A DNA stretch of 64,000 nt from CAMYOC01 sp963704875 (GCA_963704875.1 CAVPIA010000008.1:806001-870000), one strand, 5' to 3'. Shown: positions 26,246 through 35,396, counted from the first letter of the stretch. Notes: generated by a model from the letters alone, not told the origin. Program-made: numbers and translations.

Positions 26246-26743
26246 TTACTCGCTGACCCAAAAGAAGTCGACCGTCTCCAGGTCGTGTTCGGAATGATCA
26301 AAATCAGCCCATAGTTCGGCGAAGCTGCGACCCGAAAGCGGATGCTTACGGTCACCGGCAATATCCGCCAGCGGCCGCAATACAAACGCATACCGCGTGA
26401 TCTCGTCGCGGGGAACCTTGATGCCCTGGTGTTCCAGCACTTTGTCACCGAACAACAGCAGATCCAGATCAAGGGTCCGCGGACCGAATCTGACACCGTC
26501 TCTGACCCGGCCACCCAGCACTTCCATCCGATCCAGTTCCGCGGCGACTTCTGCGATGCCCAGGTCGGTGTCGAAGCCGACCACCATGTTCAGAAAGTCG
26601 TCGCCGTCAAATCCCACCGCCTTGTTGCGGTAAACCGGTGAGACTCTGAGCACGCCGAAAGATTCCGCCAGACCGGCCAGCGCGGCACGCAAGTGACGTC
26701 TGGGCTCGACATTGCTGCCGCCACCGATATAGACCTCAGTCAT
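26246..26743 (-). CDS. folK: 2-amino-4-hydroxy-6-hydroxymethyldihydropteridine diphosphokinase FolK
   Basis: Transfers pyrophosphate from ATP to hydroxymethyldihydropterin, the step before dihydropteroate synthase. Signature segments are YIGGGSNVEPRRHLRAAL, FDGDDFLNMVVGFDT and the FGPRTLDLDLLLFGD motif, then HQGIKVPRDEITRYAFVLRPLADI. I prefer the ATG at 26743 because AGGA lies 8 bp ahead; the ATG at 26752 adds three residues. It overlaps the end of folB by 8 bp. The N-terminal glycine-rich GGGSN is slightly unlike the common LGSN. Confidence 0.93.
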   Translation of the reverse strand: MTEVYIGGGSNVEPRRHLRAALAGLAESFGVLRVSPVYRNKAVGFDGDDFLNMVVGFDTDLGIAEVAAELDRMEVLGGRVRDGVRFGPRTLDLDLLLFGDKVLEHQGIKVPRDEITRYAFVLRPLADIAGDRKHPLSGRSFAELWADFDHSEHDLETVDFFWVSE

Positions 26744-27101
26744 GGTAGTCATCCTGACCGCGCACGATGATCACGCCCACGTCCCGGGCACCGCGGACCG
26801 CCCCCGGCTTGTGTAACACGACCCGGACTCTTGAAACCCCGAACTCCTGCACAACGATTCGCGCGACATTCTCGGCCAGCGTCTCGATCAGGCCGAACTC
26901 CGACGCCTCCACGAACTGAATCAGCCGCTTGGCCACCGCCTTGTAGTTCAGCGTGTCGTCGATGCCGTCGGTAATTGCCGCCTGACGTATGTCGGCGTCC
27001 ATCTCCAGATCGAGGCTGACCGTCTGACGGATACAGCGCTCCCAGTCAAAGATGCCGATGACTGTCTCGATGCGCAGATCCTTGAGAAAAATAGTGTCCA
27101 T
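26736..27101 (-). CDS. folB: Dihydroneopterin aldolase FolB
   Basis: A 121-aa enzyme that cleaves dihydroneopterin to hydroxymethyldihydropterin and glycolaldehyde; it forms octamers. The start is the ATG at 27101 (MDTIFLKDLRIETVIGIFDWER), matching FolB. The catalytic glutamate region (EFGLIETLAENVARIVVQEF) and the lysine region (VRVVLHKPGAVRGARDVGVII) are intact. The longer reading to 27230 overlaps tsaD and is not FolB-like. It lies 10 bp after the tsaD stop and overlaps folK. Confidence 0.94.
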   Translation of the reverse strand: MDTIFLKDLRIETVIGIFDWERCIRQTVSLDLEMDADIRQAAITDGIDDTLNYKAVAKRLIQFVEASEFGLIETLAENVARIVVQEFGVSRVRVVLHKPGAVRGARDVGVIIVRGQDDYHD

Positions 27102-27111
27102 TAACTGGCCT

Positions 27112-28143
27112 TCAATCCGTCCCGGCCTGGCCCGGCGGTCGCAGGTCCTCGAGGCTCCACCGGGCGCGGGCTTCGATGGTGAGCGGGGCGCGCTCGCCCG
27201 CGCGGAGGCGGAGCATACCAGCGTAGGCAATCATCGCGCCATTGTCGGTACAGAACTCCGGGCGCGGATAAAACACAGACCAGCCGTGGGTTTTTCCATC
27301 CGCCTGGAGGCGCTGGCGCAGCGCCTGATTGGCACCGACGCCACCGGCGACGACCAGCGTGTTGGCGGCTGATTCACGCAGCGCGCGGCGGCATTTCACC
27401 GCCAGACTGTCGACCACTGCCTGCTGGAACTCGGCGGCCACATCGGCCCTGCCCTGACGGTCCAGATCCAGCCCGTCCACCGCAAGCATGACTGCCGTTT
27501 TCAGGCCACTGAAACTGAAATCCAGACCCGGACGATTCAGCATCGGGCGCGGGAAACTAAACCGCCCCGGCTGGCCGTCATTGGCGATCCTGGCTAACGC
27601 CGGGCCACCCGGGTAGGGCAATCCCAGCAATTTCGCGGTCTTGTCGAAGGCTTCGCCCGCGGCGTCATCCAGGGTCTCCCCCAGCACCCGGTATTGCCCC
27701 AGACCCTGCACCTCCACCAGCATGGTGTGGCCACCGGACACCAGTAAGGCCACGAACGGCATCTCCGGCGCCGACGCCTCCAGCATCGGCGCGAGCAGAT
27801 GTGCCTCCATATGGTGCACGCCCACCGCCGGCACGTCCCAGGCATAAGCCAGACTGCGGCCGACCGAGGCCCCGACCAGCAGGGCCCCGACCAGCCCGGG
27901 GCCCGCGGTATACGCCACACCGCCTATTCCGCCAATCGGGGTCCCGGATTCAGCCATCACCTGACGGATCAGCGGAACCAGCTTGCGGATATGGTCACGC
28001 GAAGCCAGTTCCGGAACCACTCCGCCGAATTCCGCGTGCAGTTTGACCTGGCTGTAAAGGGCGTGCCCCAGCAGGCCACGCTCGGTGTCACAGATCGCGA
28101 CACCGGTCTCGTCACAGGAACTCTCTATTCCCAGAACCCTCAT
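27112..28143 (-). CDS. tsaD: tRNA N6-adenosine threonylcarbamoyltransferase TsaD
   Basis: Catalyses the last step of t6A37 formation on ANN-decoding tRNAs, with TsaB, TsaC and TsaE. The N-terminus MRVLGIESSCDETGVAI, the metal-binding VGVHHMEAHLLAP and the ASKH-fold segments LVSGGHTMLVEV and LVVAGGVGANQALR are all present. At 343 aa it is full length. It is divergent from rpsU, the arrangement found in many gammaproteobacteria including E. coli, and is followed by folB. Confidence 0.97.
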   Translation of the reverse strand: MRVLGIESSCDETGVAICDTERGLLGHALYSQVKLHAEFGGVVPELASRDHIRKLVPLIRQVMAESGTPIGGIGGVAYTAGPGLVGALLVGASVGRSLAYAWDVPAVGVHHMEAHLLAPMLEASAPEMPFVALLVSGGHTMLVEVQGLGQYRVLGETLDDAAGEAFDKTAKLLGLPYPGGPALARIANDGQPGRFSFPRPMLNRPGLDFSFSGLKTAVMLAVDGLDLDRQGRADVAAEFQQAVVDSLAVKCRRALRESAANTLVVAGGVGANQALRQRLQADGKTHGWSVFYPRPEFCTDNGAMIAYAGMLRLRAGERAPLTIEARARWSLEDLRPPGQAGTD

Positions 28144-28168
28144 GGAGCCCTCTCGGCGGCAGGTGAGA

Positions 28169-28197
28169 TTGCAATACTACCCGTCAAACGCTATCAT
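28169..28197 (+). promoter_or_regulatory. Sigma70 promoter of the rpsU-dnaG-rpoD operon
   Basis: TTGCAA (28169-28174), a 17-bp spacer, then TATCAT (28192-28197). It lies in the tsaD-rpsU divergent intergenic space about 65 bp before the rpsU start. Confidence 0.7.
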
Positions 28198-28211
28198 TCC
28201 GCTTCTTTTTT

Positions 28212-28232
28212 GCGCCGCCTCGAGGGCGGCGC
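28212..28232 (+). promoter_or_regulatory. GC-rich hairpin in the rpsU leader
   Basis: GCGCCGCC / GGCGGCGC form an 8-bp perfect stem with a 5-nt loop. It begins about 15 bp after the -10, so it would be near the 5' end of the mRNA. The T run is on its 5' side, so it is not a terminator for rpsU. It could stabilise the message or serve as a regulatory leader. Confidence 0.5.
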
Positions 28233-28262
28233 TTGCGTGATTGTAAGGACGGTGATTTCTAG

Positions 28263-28478
28263 ATGCCCAGCGTACGGATCAGAGAGAACGAATATTTTGA
28301 CGCAGCCCTGCGTCGTTTCAAGCGCGCCTGTGAAAAGGCCGGCATTCTGACCGAGCTGCGCCGGCGCGAGTTCTATGAGAAGCCGACCCAGGAACGCAAG
28401 CGCAAGAAAGCCGCCGCCACCAAGCGCCACCTGAAGCGGGTGCAGCGGGACCAGTCCCGGCGCGTCCGCCTTTACTGA
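28263..28478 (+). CDS. rpsU: Ribosomal protein bS21
   Basis: A 71-aa 30S subunit protein near the anti-Shine-Dalgarno end of 16S rRNA. The sequence MPSVRIRENEYFDAALRRFK and the basic C-terminus (KKAAATKRHLKRVQRDQSRR) are typical. The ribosome binding site is GGTGA seven bases before the ATG. It is the first gene of the macromolecular-synthesis operon. Confidence 0.98.
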   Translation: MPSVRIRENEYFDAALRRFKRACEKAGILTELRRREFYEKPTQERKRKKAAATKRHLKRVQRDQSRRVRLY

Positions 28479-28495
28479 TCGTTCCAGGTCAGACG

Positions 28496-28945
28496 ATGTC
28501 GCTCAAGGCCCGCCTCAGCGACGACATGAAGAAGGCCCTGCGCGCTGGCGACAAAGCTCGCCTGTCCACCCTGCGTATGGCACTGGCCGCAATCCAACAA
28601 CGTGAAGTCGACGAGCGTATTGAGCTCGACGACGTGCAGGTGCTCGCGGTGCTGGAGAAGATGATCAAACAACGACGAGAGTCGGCTGCTCAATATCGCG
28701 CCGGCGCCCGCGAGGAACTCGCGGACAAGGAAGAGTCGGAAATCGTGTTCATCGCCGACTATTTGCCCGAGCCGCTGAGCGATACCGAACTGGACGCCCT
28801 GATTGACAAAGTTATCGCTGACAGCGGAGCGACGACATTGCGCGATATGGGCAAGGTCATGGGACAAATCAAACGCCTCGCCGAAGGCCGGGCCGACATG
28901 GGTGCGGTAGGCGGCAAAGTTAAAGCCCGCCTCGGCGCGGCCTGA
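28496..28945 (+). CDS. GatB/YqeY domain protein
   Basis: A 149-aa YqeY-family protein: MSLKARLSDDMKKALRAGDKARLSTLRMALA, then ADYLPEPLSDTELDALIDKVIA and MGKVMGQIKRLAEGRADMGAVGGKVKARL. The fold resembles the tRNA-binding tail of GatB, and a role with tRNA is suspected but unproven. It lies 17 bp after rpsU and between rpsU and dnaG, the order seen in many proteobacteria outside the enterics. Confidence 0.93.
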   Translation: MSLKARLSDDMKKALRAGDKARLSTLRMALAAIQQREVDERIELDDVQVLAVLEKMIKQRRESAAQYRAGAREELADKEESEIVFIADYLPEPLSDTELDALIDKVIADSGATTLRDMGKVMGQIKRLAEGRADMGAVGGKVKARLGAA

Positions 28946-29353
28946 TTCTGACCAGGGGCCCGGCCCTGACCAACGCTTGGGTTATCGTCACCGCCCTGGA
29001 CCGTTCCGTCACAGCAGCGACACAGCGACCACACCGGGGCGATTCGGTGAACCGCAGAGGTGCATCGCCAAGGTGAGCGGCCAAGGTGAACCGCAATGAT
29101 TGGCACCCGATTCTTGACCTCCCTGCAGGCTAGGCTATTTATAGACAATGCGGATGGATGCGAATAGCCAACAAGCCTTAGCGCCGCCGCCAGGCTGCCC
29201 GATACCGGAGTGGAAGGAGCCCGAGCACAAGAGGCCCGGACACAAGGGATCCCGGTTCCAAGGGGCCGGCTGCAATAGCCAGCCACGACAGTCGGCCACA
29301 CCCCGGCCGGACTGCGTACACCGCTATTACGGGCTGGCGATGACTGATCGCGC
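28946..29353. other. Intergenic region between the yqeY-like gene and dnaG
   Basis: About 400 bp with no gene that I believe. A 69-codon ORF at 29148-29357 is proline- and charge-rich without a ribosome binding site or family resemblance. Short GGTGAACCGC-type direct repeats occur near 29045-29095. No clear terminator is visible, so dnaG is probably reached by read-through. Confidence 0.5.
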
Positions 29354-31129
29354 ATGAGCAGAATCCCGCAGAGTTTTATCGACGATCTGATGGCGCGTGT
29401 CGACATCGTCGAAGTCGTCGGGACCCGGGTACCGCTGAAGAAAGCCGGACGCGAATTCAAGGCCTGCTGCCCGTTCCACGGCGAAAAGACGCCCTCGTTT
29501 ACCGTCAGCCCTGGCAAGCAGTTCTATCACTGCTTTGGCTGCGGTGCGCACGGCACCGCGCTCGGCTTCCTGATGGAGCACGATCACCTTGATTTCGTCG
29601 AGGCGGTCGAGGAGCTGGCACGGCAACTCGGCGTGGAGGTCCCCAGAGAAGCCGGCGACGGACGTCCCCGGGTGGGTGACGATCTCTACACCACCATGAC
29701 CGCTGCTGCGGAGTATTACACCCGATCCTTGCGCGAGGATCAGAGCGCTATCGATTATCTCAAGCAGCGTGGTCTGAGCGGCGAAACCGCGGCCCGTTTT
29801 GGCATTGGCTATGCGCCGGACGCCTGGGACAGTTTGCTGTCCCGACTGGGTTCCGACCAGAGCGGCATCGATCGTCTGGCAGCCTGCGGCCTGATCATCG
29901 AGCGTGAACAGGGCGGCTGGTATGACCGCTTCCGCGGCCGGATCATGTTTCCCATCCGTGACGCCAGAGGCCGGACCATCGCATTTGGCGGCCGGGTCAT
30001 GCATAGCGGCGAACCCAAGTATCTGAATTCCCCGGAAACAACCCTGTTCCACAAGGGGCGCGAGCTATACGGCCTGTACGAAGCGCGCCAGGCGCTGCGC
30101 GATATCCCGCAATTGCTGGTGGTCGAAGGCTATATGGATGTGGTCGGACTGGCCGAAGCCGGCATCCAATACGCGGTGGCCACGCTGGGCACCGCGACGA
30201 CGGAAGAACACCTGCGGCGGCTGTTTCGGGTCACGGATAAGGTGATCTTCAGTTTCGACGGCGATCGCGCGGGCCGGCAGGCCGCGTGGCGCGCACTTGA
30301 GAATGCGCTGCCAACGCTTCAGGAAGGCCATCAGATCGGCTTCCTGTTCCTGCCAGACGGTGAAGACCCGGATTCGCTGGTGCGAGCAGAAGGCGCCGAT
30401 GCGTTCGCCGCCCGGCTGGCGCAAGCCACAACGCTGTCAGACTACTTTTTCGACCAGCTGGCCTCGCAGGTGGATATGCAGTCGCTCGATGGGCGCGCCC
30501 GGATGGCCGAATTGGCACGACCGCTGATGAAACGCATCCCCGAGGGCATCTATCGTGATCTGCTGACCCGTCAGCTGGCTGCACGGGTGGGTCTGGACCC
30601 GCAGCGTCTGACACACTTGCTCGCCGGAGACCGTGAGGAAACGCCGGCGTTTCGCCCCGCCACACGCGGCAGGCCACGCCCGCCCAGCCCGCGCTCGAGC
30701 CTGGTTCGTCAGGCGATCGCGCTGGTGCTGCACCATCCCAAGGCATCGGCAAAGGCCGATGTCCCTGATCAGTTGGCGGATTCTGACTTCAAGGGCGTGC
30801 CGCTGTTGATGGAACTCCTTGAAATCTCGGGATCAAACCCAGATATAAGTCCGGCAGGATTGCTTGAGCGCTGGCGGGGCAAGCCCGAACAGCCGCATCT
30901 TCTGCAGCTGGCCGCCAGCGAGGCCCTGGTGACCGAAGAAGTGGCGCCGACGGTGCTGGCCGACATCCTCGCCCGGCTGGTGAGACAGGCCGGCCCGGAG
31001 CGCCGGATGGAAGTGCTGCTGGAAAAGGCGCGTCAGGACAGCCTGGACGAGCCTGAAAAAGAGGAATTGCGTGGCTTGCTTAGCCGTATAGCGGAAAAGC
31101 CGGTCGGTGGCGATAGCACGACCGGTTGA
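29354..31129 (+). CDS. dnaG: DNA primase DnaG
   Basis: Synthesises RNA primers for replication. The N-terminal CHC2 zinc site uses Cys39, His42, Cys60 and Cys63 (CCPFHGEKTPSF; YHCFGCG). The TOPRIM domain follows, with the VVEGYMDVVGL motif and FSFDGDRAGRQAA. The C-terminal part would bind DnaB helicase. At 591 aa it is normal. The start ATG lacks a strong ribosome binding site. It is the third gene of the operon, with rpoD 92 bp downstream. Confidence 0.97.
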   Translation: MSRIPQSFIDDLMARVDIVEVVGTRVPLKKAGREFKACCPFHGEKTPSFTVSPGKQFYHCFGCGAHGTALGFLMEHDHLDFVEAVEELARQLGVEVPREAGDGRPRVGDDLYTTMTAAAEYYTRSLREDQSAIDYLKQRGLSGETAARFGIGYAPDAWDSLLSRLGSDQSGIDRLAACGLIIEREQGGWYDRFRGRIMFPIRDARGRTIAFGGRVMHSGEPKYLNSPETTLFHKGRELYGLYEARQALRDIPQLLVVEGYMDVVGLAEAGIQYAVATLGTATTEEHLRRLFRVTDKVIFSFDGDRAGRQAAWRALENALPTLQEGHQIGFLFLPDGEDPDSLVRAEGADAFAARLAQATTLSDYFFDQLASQVDMQSLDGRARMAELARPLMKRIPEGIYRDLLTRQLAARVGLDPQRLTHLLAGDREETPAFRPATRGRPRPPSPRSSLVRQAIALVLHHPKASAKADVPDQLADSDFKGVPLLMELLEISGSNPDISPAGLLERWRGKPEQPHLLQLAASEALVTEEVAPTVLADILARLVRQAGPERRMEVLLEKARQDSLDEPEKEELRGLLSRIAEKPVGGDSTTG

Positions 31130-31177
31130 TGGGCGCCGCGTGAAATGCAGCTTGATATAGAGATAGTCGCACCTGCC

Positions 31178-31186
31178 TGCTATACT
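31178..31186 (+). promoter_or_regulatory. Extended -10 promoter ahead of rpoD
   Basis: TGCTATACT is an extended -10 (TGn plus TATACT) about 35 bp before the GTG start. No good -35 is seen at the expected distance, as is usual for extended -10 promoters. It would allow rpoD to be expressed separately from dnaG. Confidence 0.55.
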
Positions 31187-31221
31187 GGTGCGTTCGTTTG
31201 TGTTGAATCGAGGGTCTTTGT

Positions 31222-33048
31222 GTGACCGAGAAACGCGCCATCGTTCCTGACGACAAGCAGTCGCAGCTGAAGCTGTTGATCGCCCGCGGCAAAGAGCAGG
31301 GTTATCTGACCTATGCCGAGGTCAATGATCATCTCCCCAACGATATCGTCGATCCAGAACAGATCGAGGATATCGTCAATATGATCAATGACATGGGCAT
31401 CACGGTTTATGAAAAGGCCCCGGATGCCGAGGAGCTGCTGCTGACCGATTCGGCGGTTTCCGGCAATGACGACGACGATACCGAAGAAGCCGCCGCCGCG
31501 CTGGCCACCGTGGACAGCGAGTTTGGACGCACCACGGATCCGGTTCGCATGTACATGCGCGAGATGGGTACGGTGGAATTGCTGACCCGGGAAGGCGAGA
31601 TCCGCATTGCCAAGCGTATCGAGGAGGGCCTGGAGCAGGTTCGCCGCGCGCTGTCACTTTTTCCTGGCACGGTCGAGATGTTGCTCGCCAACTATGACGC
31701 GGCGATCGGTGGTCAGGGCCGGATCATCGACATCGTCACCGGTTTTATCGACCCAGCGACTGCCGATGAAGAAGTCAAAGCGGCCAATGGCAAGAAAAAC
31801 GAGGCTGACGAGGAAGGCTCCACCGGCCCCGTTGGTCCGGACCTCGAAGAACTGGCGAAGCGAATCGCCAAGATCCGCCGGCTGCATAAACAGGTCGTCA
31901 GCGGCATGCTCAAGACCGGCAGTCAGGACCCCAAAGTGCTTGCGCTGCGCGGCAAGGTCACCGACGAGTTCATGGAACTCAAGCTGGGCCCGAAGCAATT
32001 CGAGGCCTTGTCGATCAATCTGCGCGCAACCATAGCGCACATCCGTTCGCAGGAACGCCAGATCATGCAGATCTGCATCCGCGGCGCGCGTATGCCACGC
32101 AAGGACTTTATTTCCAGTTTCCCGCAGAACGAAACCAATCTGGACTGGCTGGACAAGCATATCCGGGCCAAGCGCAAGCATTCCTCCCAGCTGGCCAAAT
32201 TGCGGCCGGATATCGAACGCTGCCAGCGCAAGCTGATCGGGGTCCAGGACGATACTTACCTGAGCATCCACGAGCTGAAAGAAATCAGCCGACAGATGTC
32301 TATCGGCGAAGCCAAGGCACGCCGGGCCAAGAAGGAGATGGTGGAAGCCAATCTTCGTCTGGTGATCTCGATCGCCAAGAAGTACACCAACCGGGGTCTG
32401 CAATTCCTCGATCTGATCCAGGAAGGCAACATCGGCCTGATGAAGGCGGTAGACAAGTTCGAGTATCGTCGCGGTTACAAATTCTCGACCTATGCGACCT
32501 GGTGGATCCGCCAGGCCATCACCCGCTCCATCGCAGATCAGGCGCGCACCATCCGTATCCCGGTGCATATGATCGAAACAATCAACAAGCTCAACCGGAT
32601 TTCGCGCCAGATGCTGCAGGAGATGGGACGCGAGCCGACGCCTGAGGAACTGGCCGAGCGCATGGAGATGCCTGAAGACAAGGTCCGCAAGGTACTCAAG
32701 ATCGCCAAGGAGCCGATCTCGATGGAGACACCTATCGGCGATGATGAAGATTCGCATCTGGGCGATTTCATCGAGGACGGATCAGTGGCTTCGCCGATCG
32801 ATTCCGCCACCGTCGAGAGCCTCAAGGAAACCACCCATGCGGTCCTCGCCGGACTCACCCCGAGAGAAGCCAAGGTCCTGCGGATGCGATTTGGTATCGA
32901 TATGAATACCGATCACACGCTGGAAGAAGTCGGCAAGCAGTTCGACGTGACCCGGGAACGGATCCGTCAGATCGAGGCCAAGGCACTGCGCAAGTTGCGT
33001 CACCCGAGCCGCTCGGAGCAGCTGCGCAGTTTCCTGCTCGAGGAGTAA
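31222..33048 (+). CDS. rpoD: RNA polymerase primary sigma factor RpoD (sigma70)
   Basis: The housekeeping sigma factor. A GTG start with AGGG seven bases ahead opens region 1.1 (KQSQLKLLIARGKEQGYLTY). Region 1.2 begins at DPVRMYMREMG. The non-conserved acidic insert and region 2 (NLRLVISIAKKYTNRGLQFL, then RGYKFSTYATWWIRQAI) follow. Region 3 and region 4 with the helix-turn-helix (TLEEVGKQFDVTRERIRQIE) close the protein. At 608 aa it matches gammaproteobacterial RpoD. Confidence 0.98.
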   Translation: MTEKRAIVPDDKQSQLKLLIARGKEQGYLTYAEVNDHLPNDIVDPEQIEDIVNMINDMGITVYEKAPDAEELLLTDSAVSGNDDDDTEEAAAALATVDSEFGRTTDPVRMYMREMGTVELLTREGEIRIAKRIEEGLEQVRRALSLFPGTVEMLLANYDAAIGGQGRIIDIVTGFIDPATADEEVKAANGKKNEADEEGSTGPVGPDLEELAKRIAKIRRLHKQVVSGMLKTGSQDPKVLALRGKVTDEFMELKLGPKQFEALSINLRATIAHIRSQERQIMQICIRGARMPRKDFISSFPQNETNLDWLDKHIRAKRKHSSQLAKLRPDIERCQRKLIGVQDDTYLSIHELKEISRQMSIGEAKARRAKKEMVEANLRLVISIAKKYTNRGLQFLDLIQEGNIGLMKAVDKFEYRRGYKFSTYATWWIRQAITRSIADQARTIRIPVHMIETINKLNRISRQMLQEMGREPTPEELAERMEMPEDKVRKVLKIAKEPISMETPIGDDEDSHLGDFIEDGSVASPIDSATVESLKETTHAVLAGLTPREAKVLRMRFGIDMNTDHTLEEVGKQFDVTRERIRQIEAKALRKLRHPSRSEQLRSFLLEE

Positions 33049-33087
33049 GCAGCGCGCCCCTGGCGCTCAACACGCGAAGAGCGACAC

Positions 33088-33117
33088 ACGACGCCCCGCC
33101 AGGACGCGGGGCGTCGT
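33088..33117 (+). terminator. Terminator of the rpsU-dnaG-rpoD operon
   Basis: A perfect 12-bp stem (ACGACGCCCCGC / GCGGGGCGTCGT) with a 6-nt loop lies 40 bp after rpoD. The T-tract is weak (CGTTTCC), so the hairpin may act with other factors or serve both directions. Confidence 0.75.
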
Positions 33118-33189
33118 CGTTTCCGGTGTCGCAACAGTAGTCCGGACGAAAACCGGACCGGCGGGGCTGCTGGCCGCCGCTACGATATC

Positions 33190-33534
33190 TCAGCGATTGC
33201 CGCCCATCTGTTCTGCCAGATCCGGCTGGCTGCTAATCGCGTCCGGCACGAAGTAGGAGCGCGAGCACTCCAGGCCGGACACCAGACGCCTGAGCTGCGC
33301 CAGGTTTCGTCCTGGCCCAAACTGCGGTTCAAGGCTCACGCTGCTGAGCAGGGTCATCGCAGATTCGCGACGCTCGACAAATGCTGCCAGCTGACGCTCG
33401 CCCTCGGAGGATGTCGACTGATCACGACCGAAAAGCCCCCGCTCGCTGACCTCGGCGCAAAGGTCCAGCACCCGCCGGGCCAGAAAGCGCCACTCGGCAT
33501 TGATTCTCTTGTCGATTTTTTGTTCGGATTTCAT
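33190..33534 (-). CDS. Hypothetical protein (114 aa)
   Basis: A 114-aa soluble, charged protein (MKSEQKIDKRINAEWRFLAR...) without signal peptide or membrane segment. It is largely helical by composition, with a RRLVSGLECSRSYFVPDAIS stretch near the end. I do not recognise the family. It is a single gene convergent with rpoD and lies downstream of malic enzyme on the same strand, 164 bp away. Codon usage looks like that of its neighbours, so I believe it is real. Confidence 0.6.
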   Translation of the reverse strand: MKSEQKIDKRINAEWRFLARRVLDLCAEVSERGLFGRDQSTSSEGERQLAAFVERRESAMTLLSSVSLEPQFGPGRNLAQLRRLVSGLECSRSYFVPDAISSQPDLAEQMGGNR

Positions 33535-33628
33535 CCTGAGCCTCTTGTTTATTCAGGGCCTTTGCAGGTTCGGCGGCTAAAGATAGACCAACTGGGGCTT
33601 TTTCGCACCCCCTCTGGTCAATCGCGAC

Positions 33629-33650
33629 CGATTCGGGCTGCCCCGAATCG
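33629..33650. repeat. Palindrome between malic enzyme and the 114-aa gene
   Basis: CGATTCGGG / CCCGAATCG form a 9-bp stem with a 4-nt loop. The T-run (CCTTTT) is on the plus-strand side, whereas the genes on both sides are on the minus strand. It is not a clear terminator for maeA, though the stem itself could act as a 3' end stabiliser. Confidence 0.5.
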
Positions 33651-33698
33651 CCTTTTGTGCGGTTACCCCGGGTTGCCGGCACGTTCAATCGAGCACGC

Positions 33699-35396
33699 TC
33701 AACCCGGCACATAGTCCGGATAGTCAGGGCTCCAGATCGCAGCGCCCAGGCGTTCCTCGATCTGGGCGTCGTCAAGCGCTTCGCAGACCCCGTCGATGAC
33801 AGCCTGGCGCATCACCGCCGCGGCCACCCCGCGCGACACCTGGCGCAGACGTTCCACGGCCGGGTACAACATGCCATCCGCCAGCTCGTCGTCGGCGACC
33901 TGCTGCGCAAGAACCGTGGCTGCGGCGGTGATCATCGTGTCGGTGATACGGGTGGCACCGGACAACAGACTGCCGAGGCCAAGCCCCGGAAAAATGAACA
34001 CATTATTGCCCTGTCCGATCCGGTACCGACGGCCCTCGTACTCGACGTCAGCAAACGGACTACCGGTAGCGACCAGCGCGCGGCCTGCGGTCCAGCGGAT
34101 GACCTCCTCCGGACGCGCTTCGGCGAAATCCGTGGGGTTCGAGAACGGCAGGATGATCGGCGTCTCGCAGTGTGCTGCCATGGCCTCGACGATCGCCCGA
34201 TCGAAAGAACCCGGCTGTCCCGACGTGCCAATAAGCACCGTCGGTTCGAATCGTTCGATAACGTCTGTCAGCTGCCTGTGGGCAATGTCCTGCATCCCCA
34301 GTTTCGCGGCAAGCGCCGCCGGCCAGGCAAGATCCGCCTTGTAACCGTCGACCGAGGCGACATCATCGACCAGCAGGCCCCGGCTGTCGAGACAGGCGAC
34401 CGGGAACTCGCTGCCGCCGGCGGAGGTCACCGCCGATGTAATCTGGCGCGCAATACCAAGCCCGGCCGCGCCGGCGCCGTGGATCACAAAACGCTGCTTG
34501 CCGAGCTCGCCCCCGGTCTTGCGCAAGGCGGCGAAGATACCGGCCAGCGCCACTGCACCGGTACCCTGGATATCATCGTTAAAGCTGAGCAAACGGTCGC
34601 GATAACGCGCCAGCAGAATGGCGGCATTGTTCTTGCGAAAATCCTCCCATTGCAGCAAGGCGTCGGGAAAGACCTCGGCCACGGCCTCGACAAATTCTTC
34701 AATGAAATCAAAGTAGGGTTCGCCGGTCAGTCGCCGATGCGGCCAACCCAGATAGAGATTATCTTCCAGCAGGGAAACATTGTTGGTGCCCACGTCGAGA
34801 CAAACCGGCAGCGTATTAGCGGGTGGAATGCCGGCGCCGGCGCAGTACAGCGACAGTTTCCCGATAGAGATTGCCATGCCGCCCGCACCCTGATCGCCGA
34901 TGCCGAGGATCGACTCGTTGTCGGTTGCCACCAGCAGTCGCACATCTCGCCCGGCCGCGGCATTACGCAAGATACCGGCGATGCGGCCGCGATGATCAGG
35001 CGTCACCCAGACACCTCTGCCGCGCCGGAACACATGACTGAATTCGCGGGTTGCCTGGCCCACGGTCGGCGTATAGACGATCGGCATCAGTGCCTGCAGA
35101 TTATCCAGCAGCACGCGGTAAAAGAGCTGTTCGTTGCGATCATGCAGTTCGGCCAGTTCGAGATACTTTTCCATCGGCTCCTTGAACTGGTCCAGAGACC
35201 TGCAAAAACGTCGCGCCTGCTGATCCATGGTGTTGACCCGCGTCGGCAGCAGGCCTTCAAGACCCAGGCTCCGGCGCTCGGACTCAGGGAAAGCCGAACC
35301 CTTGTTCAATAACGGATTTCGAATCAGCTCATAGCCACGACGGGTCAACGGCAGCGCCTGGCCAGGCGCCGGAATGTGCCACATCTTGTTGCTCAC
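33699..35396 (-). CDS. maeA: NAD-dependent malic enzyme
   Basis: Decarboxylates L-malate to pyruvate with NAD+. The 565-aa length and the motifs VVYTPTVGQATREFSH-like (IVYTPTVGQATREFSH), ATDNESILGIGDQGAGGMAISIGKL, NDDIQGTGAVALAGIFAA and PLSNP-like ILPFSNPTDFAEARPEE match the large SfcA/MaeA class. Start is GTG with AGGAG seven bases ahead. It probably supplies pyruvate to the acetolactate synthase/ALDH pair upstream on the same strand, but a 168-bp gap suggests its own promoter. Confidence 0.95.
   Translation of the reverse strand: MSNKMWHIPAPGQALPLTRRGYELIRNPLLNKGSAFPESERRSLGLEGLLPTRVNTMDQQARRFCRSLDQFKEPMEKYLELAELHDRNEQLFYRVLLDNLQALMPIVYTPTVGQATREFSHVFRRGRGVWVTPDHRGRIAGILRNAAAGRDVRLLVATDNESILGIGDQGAGGMAISIGKLSLYCAGAGIPPANTLPVCLDVGTNNVSLLEDNLYLGWPHRRLTGEPYFDFIEEFVEAVAEVFPDALLQWEDFRKNNAAILLARYRDRLLSFNDDIQGTGAVALAGIFAALRKTGGELGKQRFVIHGAGAAGLGIARQITSAVTSAGGSEFPVACLDSRGLLVDDVASVDGYKADLAWPAALAAKLGMQDIAHRQLTDVIERFEPTVLIGTSGQPGSFDRAIVEAMAAHCETPIILPFSNPTDFAEARPEEVIRWTAGRALVATGSPFADVEYEGRRYRIGQGNNVFIFPGLGLGSLLSGATRITDTMITAAATVLAQQVADDELADGMLYPAVERLRQVSRGVAAAVMRQAVIDGVCEALDDAQIEERLGAAIWSPDYPDYVPG

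Noticed and set aside
29148..29357. 69-codon ORF upstream of dnaG
   Set aside because: Overlaps the dnaG start, lacks a ribosome binding site and has a low-complexity composition.
33629..33650. Palindrome as terminator of malic enzyme
   Set aside because: The T-run is on the wrong side for a minus-strand gene.
33657..35312. 551-codon plus-strand ORF opposite malic enzyme
   Set aside because: Antisense shadow of maeA; Arg/His/Gln-rich and without motifs.
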